64,000 nucleotides of DNA from Pseudomonadales bacterium (lineage in GTDB: Bacteria; Pseudomonadota; Gammaproteobacteria; Pseudomonadales; JAHRWD01): positions 77,666 to 141,665 of the forward strand of contig JARGPR010000005.1 in NCBI GenBank assembly GCA_029210125.1, read 5' to 3'. The notes under the pieces were generated by a model that had not been told where the DNA came from, did not search any database, and saw only the letters and a list, made by a program, of their open reading frames with translations. Position numbers and translations under genes: made by a program. Below, piece by piece: positions 26,442 through 34,924 of the stretch (the first letter of the stretch is position 1; every line of letters starts with the position of its first letter).

Positions 26442-28199
26442 CTAAACACAATCAGTCGCCACAATACTACGCTCAAATGCTTGGCTATGGGGTAGTAGGT
26501 GTTGCACATAAAAGTTGGCAGTTTCCAGTGTTTTCTTATTTTCGGATTCAAGACCGCTATCTGCTACCCGCAGCCACAGATAACTATAAACCGTTAATCC
26601 AAATAGCTCTAAATATTCGCTGGCGACTGCACCTGCAAGCGCGGGGTTTGAGCTGTTTTTATCTGCTATCCAGCGGGTGGTTTGGTCCAGTTCTGTGAGT
26701 GTCTGTTCGGTAGCTTTTGCAATGTTGCTGAGTTCCGGTACCGATTTTTTAGACTGAACCCAGTCATCCATTTCCTGATAGAGCTTTTGGTAACCTACCA
26801 ATTTGTCACCTAGTATTTTGCGGCTTAAAAGATCAAGGGCTTGAATACCGTTGGTGCCTTCATAAATCTGTGCGATACGTGCATCTCTCACTAACTGCTC
26901 GACACCGGTTTCACTAATATAGCCGTGGCCACCAAATATTTGCTGTGCTAACACCGCGCATTGAAAGCCGTTGTCCGTCAGGAATGATTTTGCCACCGGC
27001 GTTAATAGCGCAACCATTTTGCCTGCGTCGGCTTGTTCGGTTTCATTCGTCGAAAAACGGCTGATATCAACTTGATGGCCAATGTAGGCGGCTAGCGCTC
27101 GGCCAGCACCGTTGAGTGCTTTTTGGGTCATTAGCATTCGCTTTATATCGGGGTGTTCGATGATGGTGTTGTTGGCAGCGCCCGGGGCAACTTGTCCCTG
27201 CACGCGCTCTTGCGCATAGGCGAGGCTGGACTGGTAGCCGGTTTCGGCAATGCCAAGACCTTGCATGGCGATGGAAAGCCGCTCTTCGTTCATCATGGTG
27301 AACATGTGGTTGAGCCCGCGGCCGGGTGTGCCGATCAGGTAACCCACTGCGCTTTCAAATTGCATTTGGCAGGTAGAGGAGGCTTTGATGCCCATTTTGG
27401 TTTCGATGCCGATGCACCGTACGCCGTTGCGTTGGCCCGGATGTCCGGCTTCATCCAGAATAAATTTGGGGACTAAAAATAGTGAGATGCCTTTGCTGCC
27501 TGCAGGCGCGCCGGGTAACCGGGCTAATACAAGGTGGATGATGTTGTCGCTTAGATCATGCTCGCCGCCGGTGATGAAGATTTTATTGCCGGTGATTTTG
27601 TAGTGGTCTGGTTTTCCTTTTTGTTTCTCTTCTGATTGTGCCGGTTCCGCGCGGGTGGTGATGGCACCGAGATCACTGCCGGCGTGGGCTTCGGTGAGAC
27701 ACATGGTGCCGGTCCAGCGACCTTCGTACAATGCAGGCAAGTATTGCTGTTTTAATGAATCGGATGCGTGGCAATCAATGAGCAGGGATGCGCCGGAGCT
27801 GAGTACGGAGTAGAGCGCAAAGGAGGGGTTGCTGGCGTAGAGCATTTCATCGACCATCAAGGTCAGTGATTTGGGCAGGTTCTGGCCGCCGTATTGGGGG
27901 TTGCCGCCCAGCCCGCACCAGCCGGATGCGGCGTAGGTTCTGAAGGCTTCGCTGAAGCCATCGGGGGTGGTTACTTGACCATTGTCAAACCGGCAGCCCT
28001 GTTGATCGCCGCTTTGATTCAGGGGCAGTAGCAGGTTTTGAGCTATTTTGGCGGCTTCTTCGAGGATGCTTTGCGCAAGTTCCCGGTCTGGGAGTGCCTC
28101 TCTGTTTCCAGCTACGACTGTTCGCCAGTATTGGTCGACCTCAAAGATATTAAAGAGGAGGGATTGGATCTGTTGGAGTGGGGCTTGGTATTGGATCAT
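26442..28199 (-). CDS. Acyl-CoA dehydrogenase, DmdC-like
   Basis: 585 residues, longer than the usual 380 because of an N-terminal extension (MIQYQAPLQQIQSLLFNIFE) and a C-terminal domain, the form seen in DmdC-type dehydrogenases. MCLTEAHAGSDLGAITTRA is the FAD/substrate motif, ITGNKIFITGGEHDL the second, and QIYEGTNGIQALDLLSRKIL the C-terminal signature. It introduces the alpha-beta double bond in an acyl-CoA with FAD. DmdC acts on methylmercaptopropionyl-CoA; medium- or long-chain substrates are equally possible here. It ends at the integron array. Confidence 0.93.
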   Translation of the reverse strand: MIQYQAPLQQIQSLLFNIFEVDQYWRTVVAGNREALPDRELAQSILEEAAKIAQNLLLPLNQSGDQQGCRFDNGQVTTPDGFSEAFRTYAASGWCGLGGNPQYGGQNLPKSLTLMVDEMLYASNPSFALYSVLSSGASLLIDCHASDSLKQQYLPALYEGRWTGTMCLTEAHAGSDLGAITTRAEPAQSEEKQKGKPDHYKITGNKIFITGGEHDLSDNIIHLVLARLPGAPAGSKGISLFLVPKFILDEAGHPGQRNGVRCIGIETKMGIKASSTCQMQFESAVGYLIGTPGRGLNHMFTMMNEERLSIAMQGLGIAETGYQSSLAYAQERVQGQVAPGAANNTIIEHPDIKRMLMTQKALNGAGRALAAYIGHQVDISRFSTNETEQADAGKMVALLTPVAKSFLTDNGFQCAVLAQQIFGGHGYISETGVEQLVRDARIAQIYEGTNGIQALDLLSRKILGDKLVGYQKLYQEMDDWVQSKKSVPELSNIAKATEQTLTELDQTTRWIADKNSSNPALAGAVASEYLELFGLTVYSYLWLRVADSGLESENKKTLETANFYVQHLLPHSQAFERSIVATDCV

Positions 28200-28274
28200 G
28201 GCGCGTTAATCTCCGAACCTGGATGCGAGTGGCTACAGAGCTTACTCCCACCCAGGTTGGTAGATCAATACGCG

Positions 28275-29537
28275 TTATCCGGTAAAGGATTCCTTCAGTT
28301 TTTTAGGAGCCAATTGCCCTTTTATGGTCACGTAGGCAGGCAGGCCGTTTTTGTAGGGTGGGTAATCTTCGCCCTGGATCAGGGGTTCTAAATAGGCGCG
28401 GCAACTGGGGGTAATGCCGAAGCCGTCCCGGGTGATGTAACCCTTGGGTAATTTTTTCTCGACGTTGGCGACTTTGGATAGTGGTGCCTCACCAATGGTC
28501 CAGCTGTATTTTTTGGTTTTCTTGCGAACGATGGTGGGCATCACTGCATTTTTGCCTTCGAGGGCAAATTCAACCGCCGCTTTGCCCATGGCATAGGCCT
28601 GCTCAACATCGGTTGCGGAGGCGATATGTCGGGCTGCACGTTGCAGGTAGTCTGAAACTGCCCAGTGGTATTTGTAACCTAGATTGGCTTTCACCATTTC
28701 TGCGAGGGTTGGGGCGACCCCACCCAGTTGGGCATGGCCGAAGGCATCGGTGGTGCCAGAGTCTGATAGGAATCGACCATCGGCGTAATGAGCACCTTCG
28801 GATACTACGATCACGCAATAGCCTTTTTCTTTGACGGTTTTGTCGACCCGCGCGAGGAATTTTTCCTGATCGAAGGCGACTTCCGGGAAGATAATAATGT
28901 GTGGCGGATCACCGGCCTGCTCGGCGGCTAATCCACCCGCAGCGGCGATCCAGCCAGCGTGTCGGCCCATCACCTCCAGCACAAATACTTTGGTGGAGCT
29001 TTCGCACATGGAGGCTACATCCATCGAGGCTTCACGTGTTGAAACCGCAACATATTTGGCAACCGAGCCAAAGCCGGGGCAGTTGTCGGTCAGCGGCAGG
29101 TCGTTATCAACCGTTTTTGGAATACCGATACAGGTGATCGGATATCCAGCATCTTTACTGAACTGGGCAAATTTGTTGGTGGTATCCTGGGAGTCACCGC
29201 CACCGTTATAAAAGAAGTAGCCAATGTTGTGGGCCTTGAATACTTCGATCAAACGTTCATATTCGGCACGATTTTCATCAATGCTTTTTAATTTGTAGCG
29301 ACAGGAACCAAAAGCGCCGGAGGGTGTGTACCGCAAACCGGCGATGGTTTTTTTGCTCTCTTTGCTGGTGTCGATCAGCTCTTCGCGCAGTGCGCCGATA
29401 ATGCCGTTACGGCCAGCATATACGGTACCGATCTCTTTTTTGTGCAAGCGAGCGGTTTCGATTACACCGCACGCGGAGGCATTGATAACAGAGGTAACGC
29501 CGCCGGATTGGGCGTAAAAAGCATTCTTTTTGCTCAT
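28275..29537 (-). CDS. Pyrophosphate-dependent 6-phosphofructokinase
   Basis: 420 residues. AQSGGVTSVINAS and YNGGGDSQDT (Gly112 to Ser116) form the phosphate-donor site, where an Asp at the GGGD position prevents ATP use in this family. PKTVDND (Lys141 to Asp146) carries the Lys typical of PPi enzymes and the catalytic Asp. EVMGRHAGWIAAAG is the sugar-binding motif. The enzyme interconverts fructose 6-phosphate and fructose 1,6-bisphosphate with PPi, reversibly. No ATP-type phosphofructokinase is in view. With tkt, pgk and fba in the window, a reversible glycolysis/gluconeogenesis step is plausible. Confidence 0.93.
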   Translation of the reverse strand: MSKKNAFYAQSGGVTSVINASACGVIETARLHKKEIGTVYAGRNGIIGALREELIDTSKESKKTIAGLRYTPSGAFGSCRYKLKSIDENRAEYERLIEVFKAHNIGYFFYNGGGDSQDTTNKFAQFSKDAGYPITCIGIPKTVDNDLPLTDNCPGFGSVAKYVAVSTREASMDVASMCESSTKVFVLEVMGRHAGWIAAAGGLAAEQAGDPPHIIIFPEVAFDQEKFLARVDKTVKEKGYCVIVVSEGAHYADGRFLSDSGTTDAFGHAQLGGVAPTLAEMVKANLGYKYHWAVSDYLQRAARHIASATDVEQAYAMGKAAVEFALEGKNAVMPTIVRKKTKKYSWTIGEAPLSKVANVEKKLPKGYITRDGFGITPSCRAYLEPLIQGEDYPPYKNGLPAYVTIKGQLAPKKLKESFTG

Positions 29538-29606
29538 ATTGGTATTCGTTCCTGAATAATAATGAAGCTAAAGCTCAATCAGAGCCCCGCGACCAAAGTA
29601 AAGATA

Positions 29607-29635
29607 TTGTGATTGAGTAGTCTGTGGAATAATAC
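29607..29635 (+). promoter_or_regulatory. Sigma70 promoter of mpl-ubiX
   Basis: TTGTGA (29607-29612) and TAATAC (29630-29635) are 17 bases apart, 49 bases before the mpl ATG. Confidence 0.5.
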
Positions 29636-29684
29636 CGATCCATTTTAGTACATTCGTTGCCTCAAAACAGGAAACTCACAAAAA

Positions 29685-31091
29685 ATGCATATTCATATCC
29701 TCGGCATATGTGGCACGTTTATGGCGGGTATCGCCGTTTTGGCCGAACAGCTGGGACATCAGGTGACCGGTTCGGACCAAAATATTTACCCGCCGATGAG
29801 CGATCTGCTCGCGTCGAAAGGTATCGATATTTATCAGGGCTATGATGCCGGGCAGTTTGCAACCGAGCCGGATCAGGTGGTGATTGGTAATGCCATGAGT
29901 CGCGGTAATCCAGCGGTCGAATATGTGCTCAATAATAATCTGAATTATGTTTGCGGGCCTCAGTGGCTGTCTGAAAACGTTTTGCAGGGTAGATGGGTTG
30001 CTGCGCTATCCGGCACCCACGGTAAAACCACGACTACTGCCATGCTGACCTGGATTCTTGAGCACGCGGGTAAACAACCGGGTTTTCTGGTGGGTGGCGT
30101 ACCGGGTAATTTTGATGAATCCGCCCGTTTAGGCGACGGTGAATTTTTTGTCGTAGAGGCGGATGAATACGACAGTGCTTTTTTTGATAAGCGCTCGAAG
30201 TTTGTTCACTATCGGCCCCGCACGTTGGTGATCAATAATCTTGAATATGATCACGCGGATATTTTTCCAAATCTGGCAGCGATTCAAACCCAGTTCCACC
30301 ACCTTGTACGTACCGTTCCTCAAAATGGTTTGATTCTTACTCCCCCTGCGGTTGAGTCGATCGAACAAGTATTGGGGCAGGGTTGCTGGACGCCGCAGCA
30401 GACGGTCGAAATTGTCGATAGACGTAATCCTGGTAATGGTGCGTCCTGGCAGGCAAAACCAACCGTTGCGGATGGCTCAAATTTTGAAGTCTGGCATAAG
30501 GGTAGTAAGGCCGCCGAGGTGAAATGGGATCTGTGTGGCGATCACAATCTAAATAATGGTTTGATGGCAATTGCGTCGGCGCATCATATGGGGGTTGGTA
30601 TTGAACAGGCCGCTGAGGCGCTGGGCGAGTTCCGTGGCGTAAAACGCCGTATGGAGCTGTTGGGCACTATCGGAAATATCTATGTGTATGACGATTTTGC
30701 CCATCACCCCACGGCTATCAAAACGACCCTGGAAGGGATGCGTGCCCGAGTTGGTGGTGAGCACATTACCGCAGTGATTGAGCCGCGCTCAAACACCATG
30801 CAAAAAGATGTGCATCAGAAATCGCTGAAGACCGCCTTTGCCGCTGCCGACCAGGTGATTTGGCGCCGGCTACCTGCAATGGAGTGGGATCTGCAGGATT
30901 TGATTCAGAATAATGGTACGCCGATGCAGGGTAGTGACTCTGTTGATCGAATTATTCAGCTGCTTGTAGATAGCGCCAAGAAAGCTGAGGGCCGGCCACA
31001 GCATCTGGTGATTATGAGTAACGGTGGATTTGACGGAATCCATAGCAAGGTTATTGATGCATTGAGCAGTGCTTTGGCAGGAGATATGTGA
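29685..31091 (+). CDS. mpl: UDP-N-acetylmuramate:L-alanyl-gamma-D-glutamyl-meso-diaminopimelate ligase
   Basis: 468 residues of the Mur-ligase-fold recycling enzyme Mpl, which attaches the salvaged tripeptide to UDP-MurNAc. The start MHIHILGICGTFMAG is typical. SGTHGKTTTTAML is the ATP loop, VEADEYDSAFFDKRSKFVHY the central motif that marks Mpl against MurC, and YDDFAHHPTAI the C-terminal domain signature. AGGAAACTCAC precedes the ATG. The stop TGA overlaps the ubiX ATG by one base, so both are translated from one message, as in Pseudomonas. Confidence 0.96.
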   Translation: MHIHILGICGTFMAGIAVLAEQLGHQVTGSDQNIYPPMSDLLASKGIDIYQGYDAGQFATEPDQVVIGNAMSRGNPAVEYVLNNNLNYVCGPQWLSENVLQGRWVAALSGTHGKTTTTAMLTWILEHAGKQPGFLVGGVPGNFDESARLGDGEFFVVEADEYDSAFFDKRSKFVHYRPRTLVINNLEYDHADIFPNLAAIQTQFHHLVRTVPQNGLILTPPAVESIEQVLGQGCWTPQQTVEIVDRRNPGNGASWQAKPTVADGSNFEVWHKGSKAAEVKWDLCGDHNLNNGLMAIASAHHMGVGIEQAAEALGEFRGVKRRMELLGTIGNIYVYDDFAHHPTAIKTTLEGMRARVGGEHITAVIEPRSNTMQKDVHQKSLKTAFAAADQVIWRRLPAMEWDLQDLIQNNGTPMQGSDSVDRIIQLLVDSAKKAEGRPQHLVIMSNGGFDGIHSKVIDALSSALAGDM

Positions 31092-31738
31092 TGGTGCGAG
31101 ATTTATCGAAAACCGATAAAACACCCGAAACCGTAACGCTGGCAATAACCGGAGCCTCTGGCGTGCAATATGCTATTCGGTTATTGGAGCAGTTGCTGCA
31201 TGCGGGAGTGCGGGTCAATCTGCTGATTTCAAAGGCGGCTCATTTGGTGATTGCTACCGAGACCGATCTCAATATGCCTGCCAAAGCACCGGCGATTGAG
31301 CAGTTTTTTTTACAGCGATTCTCCTCCCCTGAATTTACGATAGATGATGACTTAATCAATGTATACGAAACCAATAACTGGATGGCGCCTATTGCATCCG
31401 GTTCCGGTCGCAGTTCCGCAATGGTGGTTTGTCCCTGCACCACAGGCACCCTGGCATCCATCGCAGCGGGAGCCTGCGAGAATCTGATCGACCGTGCTGC
31501 GGATGTCACACTCAAAGAGCAGCGCAAGCTCATTTTAATGGTGCGTGAAACGCCGCTATCGGTGATCCATCTTGAAAATATGCTTAAGCTCGCGAAGATG
31601 GGAGTGGTGGTGATGCCCGCTAACCCGGGTTTTTACTTTAATCCCGTTAGCGCCGATGACCTTGTTGATTTTATGGTCGCTCGGGTGCTTGATCATTTGG
31701 ATATTGAGCACCAGTTGATGCCTAAGTGGGGCGAATAG
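31091..31738 (+). CDS. ubiX: Flavin prenyltransferase UbiX
   Basis: 215 residues. LAITGASGVQYAIRLLEQLL is the FMN loop, VVCPCTTGTLASIAAGACENLIDRAADVTLKEQR the central motif, and RETPLSVIHLENMLKLA the dimethylallyl phosphate site. UbiX makes prenylated FMN for the UbiD decarboxylase of ubiquinone synthesis. I start it at ATG 31091 (GGAG eight bases upstream); a GTG one codon earlier is possible. It is coupled to mpl. UbiD is not in the window. Confidence 0.96.
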   Translation: MVRDLSKTDKTPETVTLAITGASGVQYAIRLLEQLLHAGVRVNLLISKAAHLVIATETDLNMPAKAPAIEQFFLQRFSSPEFTIDDDLINVYETNNWMAPIASGSGRSSAMVVCPCTTGTLASIAAGACENLIDRAADVTLKEQRKLILMVRETPLSVIHLENMLKLAKMGVVVMPANPGFYFNPVSADDLVDFMVARVLDHLDIEHQLMPKWGE

Positions 31739-31930
31739 CTGGGTGATTAGTGGGTTGTTTTGACAGGTCTAAGTGTACCCATTCCTATGCTATTGAAGCA
31801 GGGTATAAAACAGTAGAGAATGAATCGGTTAGAGTGGAGTCGAGCTAGCAGTACGACTTTTTACATCGATAATCGTTAACAGGCGTCCAATCCAGGTGGC
31901 GCTCCATAACAATAAAAGGGAGTTATAACG

Positions 31931-32335
31931 ATGATAAGCACACCTATAGAGGAGGGTTACTTCAAGATCAAGGGCGACGGTCAGCCTGTCCTCCTCGGGT
32001 CCTATAGTCCATCCAGTGGCAATACCTATTACCCCATTCGCAAGCTATGCCCGGTGACATCTGAGCCAGTTGAAACCGTTGAATTGCCGATTGAAGGCGA
32101 GCTCTATTCATGGACCTTCGTGAGAATGGCCTCTATTGGTTCGCAAAGTAAAAAAGAGGGTGGTGGACACGGCGTAGGCCAGGTTGATCTGCCTTGCGGT
32201 ACTCGAATTCAAACCGCTATTTCAGGCGAGCTGGGGGATTGGGAGATCGGTATGAAAATGAAGCTAGCGCTATTACCGGTTAAACAGGATGGTGACACAC
32301 AGCTCTGCTCGTATTGCTTTGAGCCCATCAAATAA
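31931..32335 (+). CDS. DUF35 OB-fold protein, partner of the thiolase-like enzyme
   Basis: 134 residues. The centre YPIRKLCPVTSEPVE is a degraded rubredoxin-like zinc ribbon: only one Cys remains in place, with another pair (CSYC) near the C-terminus. GELYSWTFVRM begins the OB fold. DUF35 proteins bind acyl-CoA and form complexes with thiolase-like partners, as ChsH2 does with the aldolase Ltp2 in steroid side-chain breakdown. It lies 62 bases before such a partner. GGGAGTTATAACG precedes the ATG. Confidence 0.82.
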   Translation: MISTPIEEGYFKIKGDGQPVLLGSYSPSSGNTYYPIRKLCPVTSEPVETVELPIEGELYSWTFVRMASIGSQSKKEGGGHGVGQVDLPCGTRIQTAISGELGDWEIGMKMKLALLPVKQDGDTQLCSYCFEPIK

Positions 32336-32397
32336 AAATAGAACAGTTCATAAACGCAATGCTGATTTATGAACAAGGTTCAACAAGGAGATAACCC

Positions 32398-33552
32398 ATG
32401 AGTAGAGATGTATATGTAGCCGGTGTTGGCATGCACCCGTTTATGAGAAATGCCCCGTCTGGCCGTGATATGTACTTCACCGCGGCAATGGAAACTATGA
32501 AAGACGCTGGCATCAAGTTTCAGGAAGTAGGCGCTTTATATAATGGCTATATCGGTGGCGAAATGATGGAGGGCGTGACCTTTGCGAAGGATCTTGGCCT
32601 GACTAACGTACCGATTGTTCACGTTGAAAATGCTTCGGCGACCGGCTCATGTGCGTTCCGCGAAGCGGTAAACGCGGTTAAGGGCGGCGAGTGCGATATC
32701 GCTATGGCGGTTGGTTACGACGACATGATCAAGCACACCCGCAAACGTGCAATTATGGCGATGGCGGATAAGCCAAAAATCGAGCAAACCATTTTGCCTG
32801 CGGCATTTTTTGCGATGTGGGCGACCCGTCGAATGCATGAAGCGGGAACCACGGTAGAAACCTTTGCCAAGATTGCAGCCAAAAACTGGAACCATGCGCG
32901 GTTCAATAAATACGCTCAGCGTCAGGCTGCCAATATTGTAACCCCGGAAGAGATTCTGGCTTCTAATGAGGTGTCCTATCCTCACACTACCAAAATGGCC
33001 TGCGCCGCTGGTGGTGGCGCTGCCGGCGCGGTTGTTGTGACCAAAGAGATTGCGCAGCGGCTGGCCAACGGTCGACCTTTGGTTAAGGTGACCGGTTCTC
33101 AGGCTAAATCTGAGCATTATACTGACGGCCATGTATTTTTGGGTGCGGTGATTGGCCCTGAAGATTTGACTCGCGTGACTACTCAAGCACTTTACGAAGA
33201 AGCAGGTATTGGCCCAGACGATGTCGATCTGGTTCACGTCCATGATGCATTCCCGATTGAAGAGTTGATGTACTACGAGCTGATGGGCTTCTGTGGAAAG
33301 GGTGAAGGCGATCGAATGGTGGCGGATGGTGAAACTAGTATTGGTGGCAGAATCCCATTCTCTACCGATGGTGGTTTAACTGCGCGGGGTCATCCAGGTG
33401 GGCCAACTGGTCTTGCTCAGGTGTGGGATGCGGTGACGCAACTACGCGGTGAAGCGGACAAGCGGCAGGTGGAAGGCGCGCAAAATGCGATGATACATAT
33501 GATGGGTGCGGGCTCAATTTGTATCATGCATATGCTGCAAAAAGAGGCTTAA
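32398..33552 (+). CDS. Thiolase-like (SCP-x/Ltp type) enzyme lacking the nucleophilic cysteine
   Basis: 384 residues of the thiolase fold. HVHDAFPIEE supplies the His of the HDAF motif, and TARGHPGGPTGLAQ the GHP motif. At the nucleophile site the family reads NACATGS; here it is NASATGS, with Ser80 in place of Cys. Cys85 is five residues further on. Thiolysis is therefore unlikely by the normal route. With a DUF35 partner and two acyl-CoA dehydrogenases, a retro-aldolase role like Ltp2 fits. The start follows AAGGAG. It ends before a clear terminator, so it forms an operon of two with the DUF35 gene. Confidence 0.88.
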   Translation: MSRDVYVAGVGMHPFMRNAPSGRDMYFTAAMETMKDAGIKFQEVGALYNGYIGGEMMEGVTFAKDLGLTNVPIVHVENASATGSCAFREAVNAVKGGECDIAMAVGYDDMIKHTRKRAIMAMADKPKIEQTILPAAFFAMWATRRMHEAGTTVETFAKIAAKNWNHARFNKYAQRQAANIVTPEEILASNEVSYPHTTKMACAAGGGAAGAVVVTKEIAQRLANGRPLVKVTGSQAKSEHYTDGHVFLGAVIGPEDLTRVTTQALYEEAGIGPDDVDLVHVHDAFPIEELMYYELMGFCGKGEGDRMVADGETSIGGRIPFSTDGGLTARGHPGGPTGLAQVWDAVTQLRGEADKRQVEGAQNAMIHMMGAGSICIMHMLQKEA

Positions 33553-33654
33553 AAATCACTGTTTTGATGTGTATTAATGCGAAAGCAGTTGTTCGGGGGT
33601 ATAATCGCCCCCGGACAAACGCCTGAAACCTGATTTTTAGTTTGTATTTAGATG

Positions 33655-33692
33655 ATGCTGTCCGGCAAACTTTGTCCGACAGCATTTTTTTT
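33655..33692 (+). terminator. Intrinsic terminator after the thiolase-like gene
   Basis: Arms ATGCTGTC (33655-33662) and GACAGCAT (33678-33685) with a T run to 33692. Just before it a second stem, GTTCGGGGG with CCCCCGGAC near 33589-33615, may add to it. Confidence 0.8.
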
Positions 33693-33737
33693 GGTGGAGT
33701 GTAGATACACTCCAATTTGAAAGTAGCAACGAGGTAA

Positions 33738-34913
33738 ATGATGAATATCGATTTTACTGCTGAAGAGCTCCAGTTTAAGGAAGAGGTGCGTGAATGGTTT
33801 AACGCCAATCTCCCCGCAGATCTCAAACGCAAAAGTGAGCTCGGCATAGCGCTCAACAAAGAAGAAACCCAGACCTGGGGTAAAATCCTCAACTCAAATG
33901 GCTGGGCTGCCATCAACTGGCCAAAAGAATACGGCGGTACAGGTTGGTCGGTTTCACAAAAACACCTTTTTGATGAAGTGCGTGTAGAAGTAGGCGCACC
34001 CAACATTATGTCGATGGGTGTTGCGATGCTTGGACCTGTTCTCCATGCCTTTGGTACTGACGAGCAAAAAGCAGAGCACCTGCCTCGCATTCTAAATTAT
34101 GATGACTGGTGGTGTCAGGGTTACTCAGAGCCAGGTGCTGGTTCTGATCTGGCAAGCCTGAAAACAGCCGCCAAACTTGAAGGTGATGAGTACGTAGTCA
34201 ATGGTTCAAAAATTTGGACTACCTACGCGCACTATGCGGACAAAATGTTCTGCCTGGTACGGACCAGCACCGAAGGCCGTAAACAAGAAGGCATCTCTTT
34301 CCTATTGTTGGATATGAACGATCCAGGCATGACTGTCCGTCCTATTGTGTCTATCGATGGTGAGCATCACCTGAATCAGACATTTATGGATGATGTCCGT
34401 ACCCATAAAAGCAATCTGGTTCACGAAGAAAACAAAGGCTGGACCGTTGCTAAATACCTTCTGACCCACGAACGTACCGGTATTGCTGGCGTTGCTGGCT
34501 CTAAAGCTGCGATTGCAAAACTTAAAGCGCTGGCGAAGAAAACCATCGTTGATGGCAAGCCTGCTATTGAAAACGAGCAGTTCGCAATGAAAATTGCTCA
34601 GGTCGAAGTGGATCTTAAGGCTCTTGAATATACTAATTTCCGCACACTGGCGGCCTCTGCTACCGGTGGTGCTCCTGGCGCTGAGTCCTCGTTGTTAAAA
34701 ATTAAAGGAACTCAAATTCAGCAGCTGCTTGCGGAGCTGAAAGTTGAATTGGCTGGATACCTTGCCTACCCGTGGGGAACACTGGGTGAAGCGGGTCCTG
34801 AAGATTTTGGACACGCCGTCGCTAGCTATAACTTTGGTCGGGCCTCCACCATTTATGGCGGAAGCACCGAGGTTCAGTACAACGTTATGTCTAAAGGCAT
34901 TCTTGGCCTGTAG
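33738..34913 (+). CDS. Acyl-CoA dehydrogenase, subunit of a probable heteromeric enzyme (first gene)
   Basis: 391 residues. QGYSEPGAGSDLASLKTAA is the flavin/substrate motif, VNGSKIWTTYAHYADKMFC the second, and YGGSTEVQYNVMSKGILGL the C-terminal signature. The N-terminal helical start and the DWWCQGY segment resemble the FadE/ChsE-type subunits that act in pairs in steroid and cyclic acid catabolism. It is followed after 11 bases by a second, weaker dehydrogenase-like gene. Together they may form an alpha2beta2 enzyme. AGCAACGAGGT precedes the ATG. Confidence 0.92.
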   Translation: MMNIDFTAEELQFKEEVREWFNANLPADLKRKSELGIALNKEETQTWGKILNSNGWAAINWPKEYGGTGWSVSQKHLFDEVRVEVGAPNIMSMGVAMLGPVLHAFGTDEQKAEHLPRILNYDDWWCQGYSEPGAGSDLASLKTAAKLEGDEYVVNGSKIWTTYAHYADKMFCLVRTSTEGRKQEGISFLLLDMNDPGMTVRPIVSIDGEHHLNQTFMDDVRTHKSNLVHEENKGWTVAKYLLTHERTGIAGVAGSKAAIAKLKALAKKTIVDGKPAIENEQFAMKIAQVEVDLKALEYTNFRTLAASATGGAPGAESSLLKIKGTQIQQLLAELKVELAGYLAYPWGTLGEAGPEDFGHAVASYNFGRASTIYGGSTEVQYNVMSKGILGL

Positions 34914-34924
34914 GAGGGTTTAAA

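Noticed and set aside
26411-26698. 95-codon plus-strand frame over the 3' end of the acyl-CoA dehydrogenase
   Set aside because: Antisense shadow of a clearly coding frame; no independent support.
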